Source: Chloroflexota bacterium (GTDB taxonomy: Bacteria > Chloroflexota > Dormibacteria > Dormibacterales > Dormibacteraceae). Taken from it: a stretch of 64,000 nucleotides of DNA. The stretch covers positions 55,326-119,325 of the forward strand of contig VBGR01000045.1 in NCBI GenBank assembly GCA_005880695.1. Direction: 5' to 3'. Shown here one piece after another: positions 1 to 7,356 of this stretch. Numbering within the stretch: position 1 is the stretch's first letter; each line of letters opens with the position of its first letter. The notes beneath the pieces are model-generated. The model saw only the letters and a program-made list of their open reading frames with translations, did not search any database and was not told the DNA's origin. A program made the position numbers and the translations under genes.

Positions 1-1
1 T

Positions 2-346
2 TACGTCGAGGCGGGCGAGAGAGGCGAACTCAACGGGATTCGCTACGAGACCGTGGCCTTGAAGCATGGAGCCGGCGGCTGCACCGGGTACCGGCTCTGG
101 ATCGACGGCCGTCTCCTGGCGTACTCCGGAGACACGGAGCCGACGCCCGAGTTGGAGCAGCTTGTCGAGGGCGCCGAGATCGCGATCATCGAGGCGACCG
201 GGCCTGGCGACCAGTTTTCCCACATGCCTTGGGACGCCGCCCTGGCGCTTCGAGATCGCCATCCGGAGACGCGTTACTTCTTCAACCATATCTATGAAGG
301 CACCCTGGAGAACGCGACCGAGGACTTGACGGTCGTGGAGGTGTAA
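2..346 (+). CDS. Metallo-beta-lactamase-fold hydrolase, C-terminal part
   Basis: The gene enters from the left edge; about 114 codons remain. The fragment has the C-terminal signature of RNase Z/AtsA-like metallo-beta-lactamase proteins: a beta-hairpin 'GYRLWIDGRLLAYSGDT' with the metal-binding Asp in SGDT, a 'GAEIAIIEAT' strand, an 'HMPWDAALAL' helix and the terminal 'FFNH' histidine. The HxHxDH motif must lie outside the window. The substrate cannot be told from this part. A small membrane-protein gene follows 10 nt downstream on the same strand. Confidence 0.75.
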   Translation, partial: YVEAGERGELNGIRYETVALKHGAGGCTGYRLWIDGRLLAYSGDTEPTPELEQLVEGAEIAIIEATGPGDQFSHMPWDAALALRDRHPETRYFFNHIYEGTLENATEDLTVVEV

Positions 347-356
347 AAACTCAGGC

Positions 357-617
357 ATGAGCAGCGCTGAGACGAAGACCAAGACCGAGACCGAACCCAG
401 GCGCAACCTGGCGGCGGCGATCGTGGGCGGGGTGGCCGGCAGCCTGGTGTTCGCTCTGCTGCTCGGCCTGGGCTTCCTGCTCTACCAGCGCCTCTACGGC
501 GATTCGACGCTTGCCCTGGTGATCTTACTGGCGGTGTTCGGCGGACTCGGCGCGTACGCGGGCTGGCTGCTCGGAGTCCTGGTGTTCTCGGCGGTGAGGG
601 GGTCGGTCGAGACCTGA
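357..617 (+). CDS. Small two-helix membrane protein
   Basis: An 86-residue protein of unknown family. A charged, Thr/Glu/Lys-rich N-terminus (about residues 1-18) precedes two clear hydrophobic helices (about 20-46 and 52-78) joined by a short loop containing YQRLYGDST. The loop between 'FALLLGLGFLLY' and 'LALVILLAVFGGLGAYAGWLLG' would lie outside the membrane if the N-terminus is cytoplasmic. It starts with ATG 10 nt after the metallo-hydrolase gene and is probably co-transcribed with it. No function can be assigned. Confidence 0.6.
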   Translation: MSSAETKTKTETEPRRNLAAAIVGGVAGSLVFALLLGLGFLLYQRLYGDSTLALVILLAVFGGLGAYAGWLLGVLVFSAVRGSVET

Positions 618-637
618 AGTTCGGTCCTATGACGTCT

Positions 638-660
638 AGATATATCCGAGTGATGTATCT
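638..660. promoter_or_regulatory. Candidate PadR operator (inverted repeat)
   Basis: AGATATATC and GATGTATCT form a 9-bp inverted repeat (8 of 9 positions pair) with spacer CGAGT. It ends 9 nt before the ATG of the PadR gene, in an AT-rich patch that stands out in this G+C-rich sequence. PadR proteins bind AT-rich palindromes and often repress their own gene, so this is the obvious candidate site. The assignment is inference from position and symmetry. Confidence 0.5.
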
Positions 661-669
661 TGTCGAGCG

Positions 670-1215
670 ATGTCGCAAACTCGACTCTCCAACACCTCGC
701 GGGCGATCCTCGGCATCCTCTCGACCGGCCCCCTGTCCGGCTATGACATCAAGGCGTTCGCCGACAGCTCGGTGCGGCATTTCTGGGCGGTCAGCTACGG
801 GCAGCTCTACCCCGAGCTGAAGGCGCTGGCGGCCGCCGGCCTGGTTGCGGCTGAGGCGCAGCCCCGCGGCTTCCGTCGGCGCACCGTGTACAGCCTCACC
901 GAAACCGGGCGGGCGGCGCTGGCGGATTGGCTGGCGGAGCCGATCGCGGGTGGCCACGAGCTCCGGGACGAGCTGCTCCTGAAGCTCTTCTTCAGCGATC
1001 CGGTAAGCCCGTCACACTTGCAGACTCTGCTTCGCCAGATGCGCAGACGGCACGAAGAGGCCGCAGCGGATCTGACCGACCAGCAAGAGAAGCTCGGCCC
1101 CCGCGCCGGCGCCCTGCGTCAAGCGGTGAGCCGGTTCGGCGGCGAATACCATCGGTTCCGCGCCGACTGGTGCACCCGGCTCCTGGCTGAGATTCAGGGC
1201 GAGGCTCGCCGGTGA
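670..1215 (+). CDS. PadR family transcriptional regulator
   Basis: A 181-residue PadR regulator. The N-terminal winged helix-turn-helix spans about residues 5-80: '[20 protein letters not shown]' is the characteristic helix 1-2 with the GYDIK motif, followed by '[18 protein letters not shown]' and the wing '[20 protein letters not shown]'. The rest is a longer C-terminal helical domain of the PadR_C/Vir_act_alpha_C type, with a coiled-coil-like stretch '[20 protein letters not shown]' expected to dimerise. Family members repress stress or efflux genes and are released by phenolics or drugs; the ligand here is unknown. A 23-bp inverted repeat directly upstream suggests autoregulation. Confidence 0.88.
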   Translation: MSQTRLSNTSRAILGILSTGPLSGYDIKAFADSSVRHFWAVSYGQLYPELKALAAAGLVAAEAQPRGFRRRTVYSLTETGRAALADWLAEPIAGGHELRDELLLKLFFSDPVSPSHLQTLLRQMRRRHEEAAADLTDQQEKLGPRAGALRQAVSRFGGEYHRFRADWCTRLLAEIQGEARR

Positions 1216-1237
1216 TGCTCGGCCGATACTTCTCCTG

Positions 1238-2089
1238 ATGGCGCAGCCCAAGCGCCGGCGCCGGCCGGATTCGCGCCGGCCGCCCCCATCCCCTCCGGCT
1301 CAGCCAGGCGTCCTGGTCCCGGTCATCGTCACGCTCGCCGGTGTCGTGCTGCTGGTCAGCGCCTTCTTCGTCTACCGCGCGCTCACGCTGAAGCCCGCAC
1401 CGCCACCGCCAAGCCAGACGAGCACCGCGTCCTTGATCGCAGAGATAACTGCGATTCCTGATTCTGAGCTGGCCCGCGTCGGCGCCGGCACCGCCGACCA
1501 AAGCAATGTGAAGCGGGCCAACGACCCTCCGCTTCGGGGACCGGACGGGAAGCCTGAGGTTCTCTACATCGGCGGCGAGTTCTGTCCTTACTGCGCCGCC
1601 CAGCGCTGGCCGATCATCATCGCCCTCTCCAGGTTTGGCACCTTCTCGGGGCTGCAACCAGCCAGCTCGTCGTCGACCGACGCGTTTCCGAACACGCCGA
1701 CTTTCACCTTCCGATCGGTCTCCTTTCAGAGCAGCTACCTGGACCTGGTCGCGCTCGAAGTCCGTGACCGCAACGGTGACCCGCTGCAGACGATGACCTC
1801 TGAACAGCGGGCGCTGCTTGCCAAGTACACGCAGAACACGATCCCGTTCGTCGACTTCGGGAACTCATACGTGCTCTCCGGGCCCAACTACTCGCCGCAG
1901 GTGCTGGCGGGCAGGAGCTGGCAGCAGGTGGCGGCCACGTTGAAAGATCCCTCCTCACCGCAGGCGAAAGCGATCCTCGGGTCGGCCGCGGTGCTCACCG
2001 CCCTCACCTGTCAGATCACCGGCGGCCAGCCAGCCGCCACCTGCTCCCTGCCGGCGATCCGCTCACTCGGGGACAGCCTGCCGAGGTGA
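1238..2089 (+). CDS. DUF929 family thioredoxin-like membrane-anchored protein
   Basis: A 283-residue protein with a basic, Pro-rich N-terminus, one membrane helix (about residues 24-48, [18 protein letters not shown]) and an exported domain with a thioredoxin-like redox motif FCPYCAA (Cys116 and Cys119). The motif sits after a beta strand '[13 protein letters not shown]' typical of DUF929. '[25 protein letters not shown]' is the family's conserved follow-on region. DUF929 proteins are predicted extracytoplasmic thiol oxidoreductases. The next gene encodes a VKOR-type membrane oxidase, the usual electron acceptor for such proteins, so the two probably form a disulfide-forming pair. Two further Cys near the C-terminus ([13 protein letters not shown]) could form a structural disulfide. 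Confidence 0.8.
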   Translation: MAQPKRRRRPDSRRPPPSPPAQPGVLVPVIVTLAGVVLLVSAFFVYRALTLKPAPPPPSQTSTASLIAEITAIPDSELARVGAGTADQSNVKRANDPPLRGPDGKPEVLYIGGEFCPYCAAQRWPIIIALSRFGTFSGLQPASSSSTDAFPNTPTFTFRSVSFQSSYLDLVALEVRDRNGDPLQTMTSEQRALLAKYTQNTIPFVDFGNSYVLSGPNYSPQVLAGRSWQQVAATLKDPSSPQAKAILGSAAVLTALTCQITGGQPAATCSLPAIRSLGDSLPR

Positions 2090-2126
2090 ACTCGCACCCC
2101 GAAGGATTCGGACCCAGTGATTTAGG

Positions 2127-2585
2127 TTGACGCGCGACCGAGTCTTGCTGCTGACTGCAGCGGCCTCCGGCGCGGCAGGTCTCGCCGTCTCCGGGTACCT
2201 GACAGCGGTCCACTCTGCGTCGGCACCGCTGGTCTGTCCGGCGACTGCAACTGTCGACTGCGAACGCGTCCTTTCAAGCCCCTACGGCGTGCTGCCGGGT
2301 TCAGCCGTCCCGACGTCTGCGGCCGGGGTCGCCTGGTTCGCGATCAGTCTCGTGCTCGTCGGGCTGCTGTTCCGCCACCCGGCCTCGGCGCCGCTCCGCC
2401 GCCTCCTCGTCGGCTGGGCGGCGCTCGGACTCATCTCCGTCCTCTATCTGGTCTTCATCGAGGTCGTCGTGATCGGAGCCATCTGCGCCTGGTGCACGGC
2501 GGTGCACGTGCTCGTCCTGGCGTTCTTCCTGGTCGCCCTGGTGCGCTGGCTATCATTCGAACCCAAGTGGCAAAGCCCAACCTGA
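2127..2585 (+). CDS. Vitamin K epoxide reductase (VKOR) family protein
   Basis: A 152-residue four-helix membrane protein of the VKOR family. Cys37 and Cys45 (VCPATATVDC) form the loop pair, followed by the conserved 'VLSSPYGVLPGSAVPTSAAGVAWF' loop-helix. Cys120 and Cys123 (ICAWC) form the membrane CxxC that passes electrons to quinone. Bacterial VKOR reoxidises extracytoplasmic thioredoxin-like proteins and so drives disulfide-bond formation; the DUF929 protein 37 nt upstream is the likely partner. The start is TTG, since no ATG lies in frame near the conserved N-terminal helix. The 3' end overlaps the next gene by 19 nt. Confidence 0.9.
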   Translation: MTRDRVLLLTAAASGAAGLAVSGYLTAVHSASAPLVCPATATVDCERVLSSPYGVLPGSAVPTSAAGVAWFAISLVLVGLLFRHPASAPLRRLLVGWAALGLISVLYLVFIEVVVIGAICAWCTAVHVLVLAFFLVALVRWLSFEPKWQSPT

Positions 2586-2842
2586 CCGGAGCAGGAGTGC
2601 GCCTGCCGTGGGCCCGCGAGCAGCTTCGAATCGCGCTCGAGATCCTCGACAACCCGGGCGGCGGGCTGGTCTTCGGCTACCAGGCGATCGGGCAAGTGCG
2701 CGCCCATCTGGAGGAGACCGACGCCGAACGCTGGGAGCCGGTGATCCGGCTCCTCCACGATGCTGAGCAGCACGCGGTCCGGCGGGACTTCGGACCCGCC
2801 CAGGAGAAGATTCGAGAGGCTTTGCGACAGCTGGAGGGGTAG
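2567..2842 (+). CDS. Small helical protein of unknown function
   Basis: A 91-residue soluble protein beginning at a GTG inside the 3' end of the VKOR gene (V-A-K-P-N-L...). It is rich in charged helices: 'AREQLRIALEILDNPGGG', 'QVRAHLEETDAERWEPVIRL', 'HDAEQHAVRRDFGPAQEKIR'. No motif or family is recognised. The upstream overlap and the 5-nt gap to the next gene put it in the same transcription unit. The longer in-frame reading from 2492 is rejected because its first 25 residues are only the shadow of the VKOR membrane helix. Confidence 0.6.
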   Translation: MAKPNLTGAGVRLPWAREQLRIALEILDNPGGGLVFGYQAIGQVRAHLEETDAERWEPVIRLLHDAEQHAVRRDFGPAQEKIREALRQLEG

Positions 2843-2847
2843 CGCTG

Positions 2848-3350
2848 ATGCGAATTCGTTCGCTGCTCGTGGCGCTCGCCGGCCTGTTGGTGCTGGGCTT
2901 CATCGGCCTCTGGATTGCCACGCCGACCGCCGCCGATGTGCAGCCGCGAGTTGCCCGGTTGGTGGCAAGTGAGCATTCGAGGCTGCTCCGTCCGGGCGAA
3001 GTGCCGCCCTTGCTCAAGGAGGCGGTCGTCGGGATCGAGTACGAGCGCTTCTTCCAGCACCACGGTCTGGACGTGGTCGGGCTCGTCCGCTCTGGTCTCT
3101 ACGATGCCGGCCACGGCTGCCTCTGCCAGGGCGGCTCGGAGTTCTTGGTTTGCCGGAGTACGCGCTCCTCGCCGGCATCCAGCAGGCGCCGACCCTCTAC
3201 AACCCGCTGGTACACCCTGACCTCGCGTCGAGACGGCGAGCCTCGGTCCTGAAGCAGATGGTCGCCGAGGGTTACATCACGCAGGAGGAGTCTGTAGCGG
3301 CGGCCGCCTCCCCGCTCGGGGTCGGAACCGCGCCGCTCGGCTGCGCCTAG
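2848..3350 (+). pseudogene. Peptidoglycan glycosyltransferase (GT51) with internal deletion and frameshift
   Basis: The first frame (2848 to about 3139) encodes a membrane anchor (residues 1-24) and the start of a GT51 transglycosylase domain: 'VVGIEYERFFQHHGLDVVGL' carries the first catalytic Glu, and 'DAGHGCLCQGGS' the start of the donor-site motif. The reading frame then shifts. From about 3141 another frame gives 'LGLPEYALLAGIQQAPTLYNP' to 'YITQEESVAAAASPLG', the end of the same domain. About 70-80 residues normally between GGS and LPEYALLAG are missing, including the ITQQL motif and the second catalytic Glu. No transpeptidase domain follows. A genuine deletion or an assembly collapse would both explain it. 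A strong GGAGGGG lies before the ATG. Confidence 0.8.
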
Positions 3351-3357
3351 CCGGAGC

Positions 3358-3786
3358 TCAGTCAGGCTCCTCGTCGGGTAGCAGCCAGCGGATCGCCTCG
3401 GACATGGGCCGGACCAGCGTGCGGTAGTCGTCCTCGCCAAGGCGGTCGCGCGCGAGCACCGCCAGTCCCGCCGCCAGCGCAGCCTCCTCGGCGCGATGGC
3501 CGACGTCGCCGGGCTCGACTTTCCACGCGACAGTCGAGCCGCGGCCTTCAGTGAACTCGCTGATCTCGGCCTGGGCCGAGGTCCAGGCCTCTTTGCGAAC
3601 TTTCTCGAGGGCGTCCTGGCGCGCCTTGTCGAAGGCCTGGCGCCGGTTGGGATGGATGGCGACGTGCCGGTCCCAGCCGTGCGCGATGCGCTCGATTCCG
3701 CTGGGACCCAGCACGCGGATGTCGTCGAGGAGCCGCTGGAAGAGGTCGGCCTGCTCGCCGTACCCGTAGCCGTCGCGGTCGGTCAT
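3358..3786 (-). CDS. Conserved hypothetical protein at the end of the T4SS-like operon
   Basis: A 142-residue soluble protein with no signal peptide or membrane helix. It is acidic at both ends ('MTDRDGYGYGEQADLFQRLL' and a DEEPD C-terminus) and helical in between, with several Trp/His residues ('IAHGWDRHVAIHPNRRQAFD'). No catalytic motif or family is recognised. It follows the SSB gene by 40 nt on the same strand and is the last gene of the pilin-VirB6-M23-SSB run, so a link with DNA handling or secretion is possible but unproven. Its 3' end converges on the broken GT51 gene, 7 nt away. Confidence 0.6.
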   Translation of the reverse strand: MTDRDGYGYGEQADLFQRLLDDIRVLGPSGIERIAHGWDRHVAIHPNRRQAFDKARQDALEKVRKEAWTSAQAEISEFTEGRGSTVAWKVEPGDVGHRAEEAALAAGLAVLARDRLGEDDYRTLVRPMSEAIRWLLPDEEPD

Positions 3787-3826
3787 CCTTCGCGAGGATA
3801 CTCGGGCCGCTCTGGCCTCGCCGCGC

Positions 3827-4171
3827 TCAGGCGGCCTCGCCCGGCTTGGGGCCGAGCATCTGCAGGTTGTCGACCAGGATCTCGGTCGACCAGTGCTTCT
3901 TGCCCTCGGCGTCGTCCCAGGTTCGAGTCTGCAGCCGGCCGTCGCAGAAGATCAGGCGGCCCTTGCGGAGATACTCTCCGACCACCTCGGCCTGGCGTCC
4001 GAAGACCACCAGCTGGTGGAACTCGGTGTGCTCCTTGCGGTTCCCTTCGTCGTCCTTCCCGCCATAGGTATTGGTGGCGACCCGGAGGTTCGCGACGTGT
4101 TGGCCGCCGTTGGTGGCCCGGAGCTCCGGGTCGGCCGTGAGCCGCCCGATCAGGATGACCTTGTTGACCAT
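3827..4171 (-). CDS. ssb: Single-stranded DNA-binding protein, short form without acidic tail
   Basis: A 114-residue OB-fold SSB: 'MVNKVILIGRLTADPELR' at the N-terminus, 'EHTEFHQLVVFGRQAEVVGEY' and 'GRLIFCDGRLQTRTWDDAEG' in the core, then 'STEILVDNLQML'. It ends at GPKPGEAA just after the OB fold. The disordered linker and acidic DDDIPF-like tip that recruit partners in housekeeping SSBs are absent. The gene starts 2 nt after the M23 peptidase gene and has a strong AAAGGAGG ribosome site, so it belongs to the pilin-VirB6-M23 operon. An SSB in a secretion or conjugation operon suggests single-stranded DNA handling (inference). Whether another SSB exists elsewhere in the genome cannot be seen. 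Confidence 0.92.
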   Translation of the reverse strand: MVNKVILIGRLTADPELRATNGGQHVANLRVATNTYGGKDDEGNRKEHTEFHQLVVFGRQAEVVGEYLRKGRLIFCDGRLQTRTWDDAEGKKHWSTEILVDNLQMLGPKPGEAA

Positions 4172-4173
4172 GG

Positions 4174-4686
4174 CTATGTGCCTCCTTTGTTGTTGCCGGC
4201 CTGCCAGCTGATAAGCCAGGGAGCGGGGTCGACCGCCAGGCCGAAGCGGTGGACCTCGAAGTGGAGGTGGGAACCCGTCGAGAGACCGCTGCTGCCGACG
4301 AGGCCGATCACCTGGCCGGGCGTGACCGGCTCCCGGTCCGCGACAAACGCCGCGGCGAGGTGGCAGTAGAGGGTCAGCATCCCCGCGTCGTGCTCGACGA
4401 CGACATGGATGCCACAGGGCCCGCCGGCTCCGGTATGAGCCACGCCGGGGGCGGGCGCGTGGACCTGGGTGCCGGCGGGCGCGGCGAAGTCGATGCCGCC
4501 GTGGAAGTGACCTTGGGGACAGCTGGCATCGATGGGCTCCAGCTCGAATGCCGTGCAGCCGAAAGGCTGGGTCATCACCGCACCCGGGACGAGGACACCG
4601 TCCCAGGCGGGTGCGCGGCCACCGAGCAGGAGCAGTGAAGCAAGCCCGGCCACCGTGATCGAGAGCGCACGGAGGAACGTGATCAC
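4174..4686 (-). CDS. M23 family cell-wall metallopeptidase
   Basis: A 170-residue exported endopeptidase. An N-terminal signal sequence (about residues 1-28, 'LRALSITVAGLASLLLLGG') is followed by a LytM/M23 domain. Zinc ligands and catalytic residues are visible: His62-x3-Asp66 (HGGID), His109 (YCHL), and His140/His142 (SHLHFEVH). M23 enzymes cut peptide cross-bridges in peptidoglycan. The gene overlaps the VirB6-like gene by 4 nt, which suggests it locally opens the wall for the secretion apparatus, the role VirB1 lytic transglycosylases play in T4SS. Three Cys (C44, C56, C91) may form disulfides. Confidence 0.88.
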   Translation of the reverse strand: MITFLRALSITVAGLASLLLLGGRAPAWDGVLVPGAVMTQPFGCTAFELEPIDASCPQGHFHGGIDFAAPAGTQVHAPAPGVAHTGAGGPCGIHVVVEHDAGMLTLYCHLAAAFVADREPVTPGQVIGLVGSSGLSTGSHLHFEVHRFGLAVDPAPWLISWQAGNNKGGT

Positions 4687-5531
4687 TTGACGTGGGACGC
4701 GACGTGCGCGTAGTGCTTGGCCATCGCCACCAGGTGAGAGCCGGCCCGAGAGGTGGCGTGGAAGGCGCCCGGGACCTTGAACGCGATCAGCACGGTGGCC
4801 AGGGCGAACGCATGGCGAATCGGCGAGTGGCCATTCGCCTGCTCAAATTCGAACCCGATGCCGATGATCAGGAGCTGGGCCGGCTGCATGAAGAGGGTGG
4901 TGACGAAGAGCGAGCCCCATTCGCGCGCGTAGTGGTGGGTGTCGGGGAGCACGAAGAGCAGCGCGGCGAGTGGGGCAACGAGTGTCAGCACCACGAGGAG
5001 GGCGAAGCGGATGACATAGGCGAGGGCGAGCACCAGATAGGAGATGAAGAGCGCGACCGTGACCAGGACGGGCACGGTCGGCACGCCGCCAAGCTCGTCC
5101 CTGCTGAACAGGGTGTTGACCAGGTTGAAATGCAGGCCCATCGCCTGGACCACCTGGCAGAGCGCGTTGTTGGCGTCGACGGCCAGCTGGACGAGCGGCA
5201 ACGAGAAGTTGATCAACAGCACGGCGAGCAACAGGCGGGGCAGCAGGATCCGGACCGTGTAGAGGCTGCGCACGCCGTGAGCCCACATGATGTGGAAGCT
5301 GCCCCAGAGCACCACCACCGCGAGCGCCGCATCGGCGACGCCCTGGGTCCACGGGATCAGGGCATGGATGACCCCGGTGTCGGTGAACCGGCCGAATGGC
5401 GGCAGGGGGTTGCCCGTGTCGAACACGTAGGCCCAGAAGGTGGACACGACCAGGTCGCGGTTGCCGAGGACGGCCTCGGCCGCCAGCCGAGCGAAGGCCG
5501 CGCCCAGGTCGAGGGGCCAGAGCAGGTTCAT
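4683..5531 (-). CDS. VirB6/TrbL-like polytopic membrane protein (T4SS channel)
   Basis: A 282-residue membrane protein with about six helices: 'GVADAALAVVVLWGSFHIMW', 'LLPRLLLAVLLINFSLPLVQ', 'VPVLVTVALFISYLVLALAY', 'FALLVVLTLVAPLAALLF' and others. The stretch 'FALLVVLTLVAPLAALLFVLPDTHHYAREW' is the hallmark of TrbL/VirB6-type inner-membrane channel proteins. The ATG at 5531 is chosen because it overlaps the pilin stop by 4 nt and begins a clean N-terminus (MNLLWPLDLG); sequence further upstream is a shadow of the pilin gene. It lies between a pilin-like gene and an M23 peptidase, consistent with a minimal type IV secretion channel. Confidence 0.8.
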   Translation of the reverse strand: MNLLWPLDLGAAFARLAAEAVLGNRDLVVSTFWAYVFDTGNPLPPFGRFTDTGVIHALIPWTQGVADAALAVVVLWGSFHIMWAHGVRSLYTVRILLPRLLLAVLLINFSLPLVQLAVDANNALCQVVQAMGLHFNLVNTLFSRDELGGVPTVPVLVTVALFISYLVLALAYVIRFALLVVLTLVAPLAALLFVLPDTHHYAREWGSLFVTTLFMQPAQLLIIGIGFEFEQANGHSPIRHAFALATVLIAFKVPGAFHATSRAGSHLVAMAKHYAHVASHVK

Positions 5532-5803
5532 GCGTGCGGGATCGACCCCGTGAGCACTTTGACCAGCACGCTGGCCATCTCCACACCGATCGTCCCCACG
5601 ACGATTCGCTGGATCCACTGCTTGGACTGCAGGATCGCGCGGGTGTCGACGGCGGTCATCTTCCAGAGGAAAGCCAAAACAAAGGCAAGCGCGCCGATGG
5701 TGGCAACGAGCGCCTGGGCAACGGTGACCCAGGTTTCGATGAGAGCTTGGAGCCGGATGAACTCCTGGCTCTGCATCACTGTGGTCGCGTCAAGGAACGG
5801 CAT
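5528..5803 (-). CDS. VirB2/TrbC-like pilin candidate
   Basis: A 91-residue protein with two hydrophobic helices (about residues 25-48 'VTVAQALVATIGALAFVLAFL' and 66-84 'IVVGTIGVEMASVLVKVLTG') separated by a short basic/polar loop. This is the size and layout of VirB2/TrbC pilins, although there is no obvious cleavable signal peptide. It is the first gene of a run that continues, by 4-nt overlap, into the VirB6-like gene. A perfect AAGGAGGT ribosome site lies at 5816-5823, 12 nt from the ATG, fitting a highly translated structural subunit. A function as holin-like or simple membrane protein cannot be excluded from sequence alone. Confidence 0.6.
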   Translation of the reverse strand: MPFLDATTVMQSQEFIRLQALIETWVTVAQALVATIGALAFVLAFLWKMTAVDTRAILQSKQWIQRIVVGTIGVEMASVLVKVLTGSIPHA

Positions 5804-5892
5804 TTGGATTCGAAGACCTCCTTGTCTTTTCGGTTGGGTTCCGAGGGAGGCTCGAAACTAGCCGGCCGGCGCCGGTTAGGAAACCAGGCCGG

Positions 5893-6732
5893 TTAAGGAG
5901 GGAGCGAGGCCACCGCGAAGATGAATGCGAAGTGGTAGCGGAAGGCCCCGTCTCCCAGCTCGCTCATGGCTGCTTCCAGCTGCTCCTCGAACTCCCCTCG
6001 CAGGCGAGGGCCCAGGATCGAGATCAGCGTGTGGGGCAGCGGCCCGGTGCCGGTCATGATCGCGGTCCACTCGCGCGGGCTGCGCACCCGCCCGCCGGTG
6101 ACGAGCTCCGTCATCTTCACGTTCTGCAAGCCGAACTCCTCCAACAGGCTCAGCAGGTTGTGGCGCTCGCCCAGCTCCGCCCGCTCGGTCGAGTGTTGGG
6201 GAATCCGCAGGTGGTGGCGTCCCGCCAGCTTTCCGAGCTCTGTGTAGAAGAGCTCCTGGGCTTCGGTGTGCAGGCTCCGTCGCTGCATCGAGACGGCTAT
6301 CCGGCCGCCCGGCCGGAGCAGCCTGACGGCCTCGTCCAGGCTGGCGAAGGGATCGATCAGGAAATGCAGCGACTGGCCGTAGGTGATGAGGTCGAAGCTG
6401 TGCTCGCGGAAAACCATGTTCTCCGCCGCCATCGCCATGAAGGTGGTGTTGGGGTGGACGTTGCGGCGGGCGAGGTCCAGCATCCGGGCCGAGAGGTCGA
6501 TGCCGACGACGCTGCCCTGCTTGCCGACCTTCGCGGCCAGGAGATGGGTGACGAGGCCGGTTCCGCAGCCCACGTCGAGGCAGGCCTGACCCCGCTTGGG
6601 GTGGGCCAGCTCGACCAGTTTTGCGGCGACCCTCGAATTCAGGCCACCCGCCCAGGCGTCGTACTCGCCGGCGGTGCGATCGTAGAACTCGACCAGGTGC
6701 TCGATGAGCTCGTCGGCGGCAGTGACGTCCAT
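5893..6732 (-). CDS. Class I SAM-dependent methyltransferase
   Basis: A 279-residue Rossmann methyltransferase of the Methyltransf_11/25 type. Motif I is 'CLDVGCGTGLVTHLL' (about residues 51-65); motif II is 'GSVVGIDLSARMLDLARRNV' with the acidic ribose-binding Asp; 'FDLITYGQSLHFLIDP' and 'EAVRLLRPGGRIAVSM' follow. This layout matches UbiE/COQ5-like or small-molecule O-, C- or N-methyltransferases; the acceptor cannot be inferred. It is a single minus-strand gene between the pilin operon and a divergent bactofilin gene, whose promoter must lie in the 80 nt between the two starts. Confidence 0.88.
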   Translation of the reverse strand: MDVTAADELIEHLVEFYDRTAGEYDAWAGGLNSRVAAKLVELAHPKRGQACLDVGCGTGLVTHLLAAKVGKQGSVVGIDLSARMLDLARRNVHPNTTFMAMAAENMVFREHSFDLITYGQSLHFLIDPFASLDEAVRLLRPGGRIAVSMQRRSLHTEAQELFYTELGKLAGRHHLRIPQHSTERAELGERHNLLSLLEEFGLQNVKMTELVTGGRVRSPREWTAIMTGTGPLPHTLISILGPRLRGEFEEQLEAAMSELGDGAFRYHFAFIFAVASLPP

Positions 6733-6814
6733 CCCGGGATGGCTAGCTTACGGGCGCCAACGGTCGACTAGAATGCCTTGGTCCCGGGCCGGCATTGTGG
6801 GAGCTACGAAGCAT

Positions 6815-7255
6815 ATGGCAGACGAAGAAAACGAACAGCCTGAGCGCGGCAGGGGCCGTCACAAGGATGGCAACAGCCACGTCGTCCTGGGTCCCCGGGA
6901 CGTCCTCAACGGGACCCTCAAGATCGAGGGCGACATGACCGTGCGCGGCAAGGTCGACGGTGAGATCCACACCTCAGGCGACATCGCGGTCGAGAACTCG
7001 GCGACCGTCAAAGCTCAGCTCGAGGGCAACAACGTGATGGTGCAGGGCAACGTGACAGGCAATGTGGTGGCACGCGGCCGCCTTACCCTCGCCGGCACGG
7101 GTTCGCTGCACGGCGACGTGAAGATCGCCAAGCTTTCGGTCGAGGACGGCGCAACGCTGAACGGGAACGTCTCGATGACGCCGACCGTGCATGGCGGAGC
7201 GGGGCCGCGCCAGGAGCCGAAGGAAGGCGAGGCCCAGAAAGAAGGGCAAGGCTGA
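6815..7255 (+). CDS. Bactofilin family cytoskeletal protein
   Basis: A 146-residue bactofilin. A short charged N-terminus (MADEENEQPERGRGRHK) precedes a right-handed beta-helix with regularly spaced glycines and aliphatic residues: 'LGPRDVLNGTLKIEGDMTVR', 'GKVDGEIHTSGDIAVENSAT', 'VQGNVTGNVVARGRLTLAGT', 'GSLHGDVKIAKLSVEDGATL'. A Pro/Glu/Lys-rich tail follows. Bactofilins self-assemble into membrane-bound filaments and place cell-wall enzymes. The ATG at 6815 is supported by GGGAG upstream; the longer reading upstream is antisense to the methyltransferase start. It is apparently monocistronic. Confidence 0.88.
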   Translation: MADEENEQPERGRGRHKDGNSHVVLGPRDVLNGTLKIEGDMTVRGKVDGEIHTSGDIAVENSATVKAQLEGNNVMVQGNVTGNVVARGRLTLAGTGSLHGDVKIAKLSVEDGATLNGNVSMTPTVHGGAGPRQEPKEGEAQKEGQG

Positions 7256-7356
7256 CCTAGAACCGGTCAGGCGACGCGCGTAGCGTCTTGCCAGCCAGGC
7301 AGTCGATCAGCTCGACGGCGCCCGGAGGTCGCTAGGCCTTCCCGTAAACTGGCCGC

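Noticed and set aside
4692..5861. 389-residue plus-strand frame opposite the VirB6-like gene
   Set aside because: Shadow of the VirB6 and pilin genes; the composition (His/Glu/Arg/Gln) is typical of an antisense frame to hydrophobic helices.
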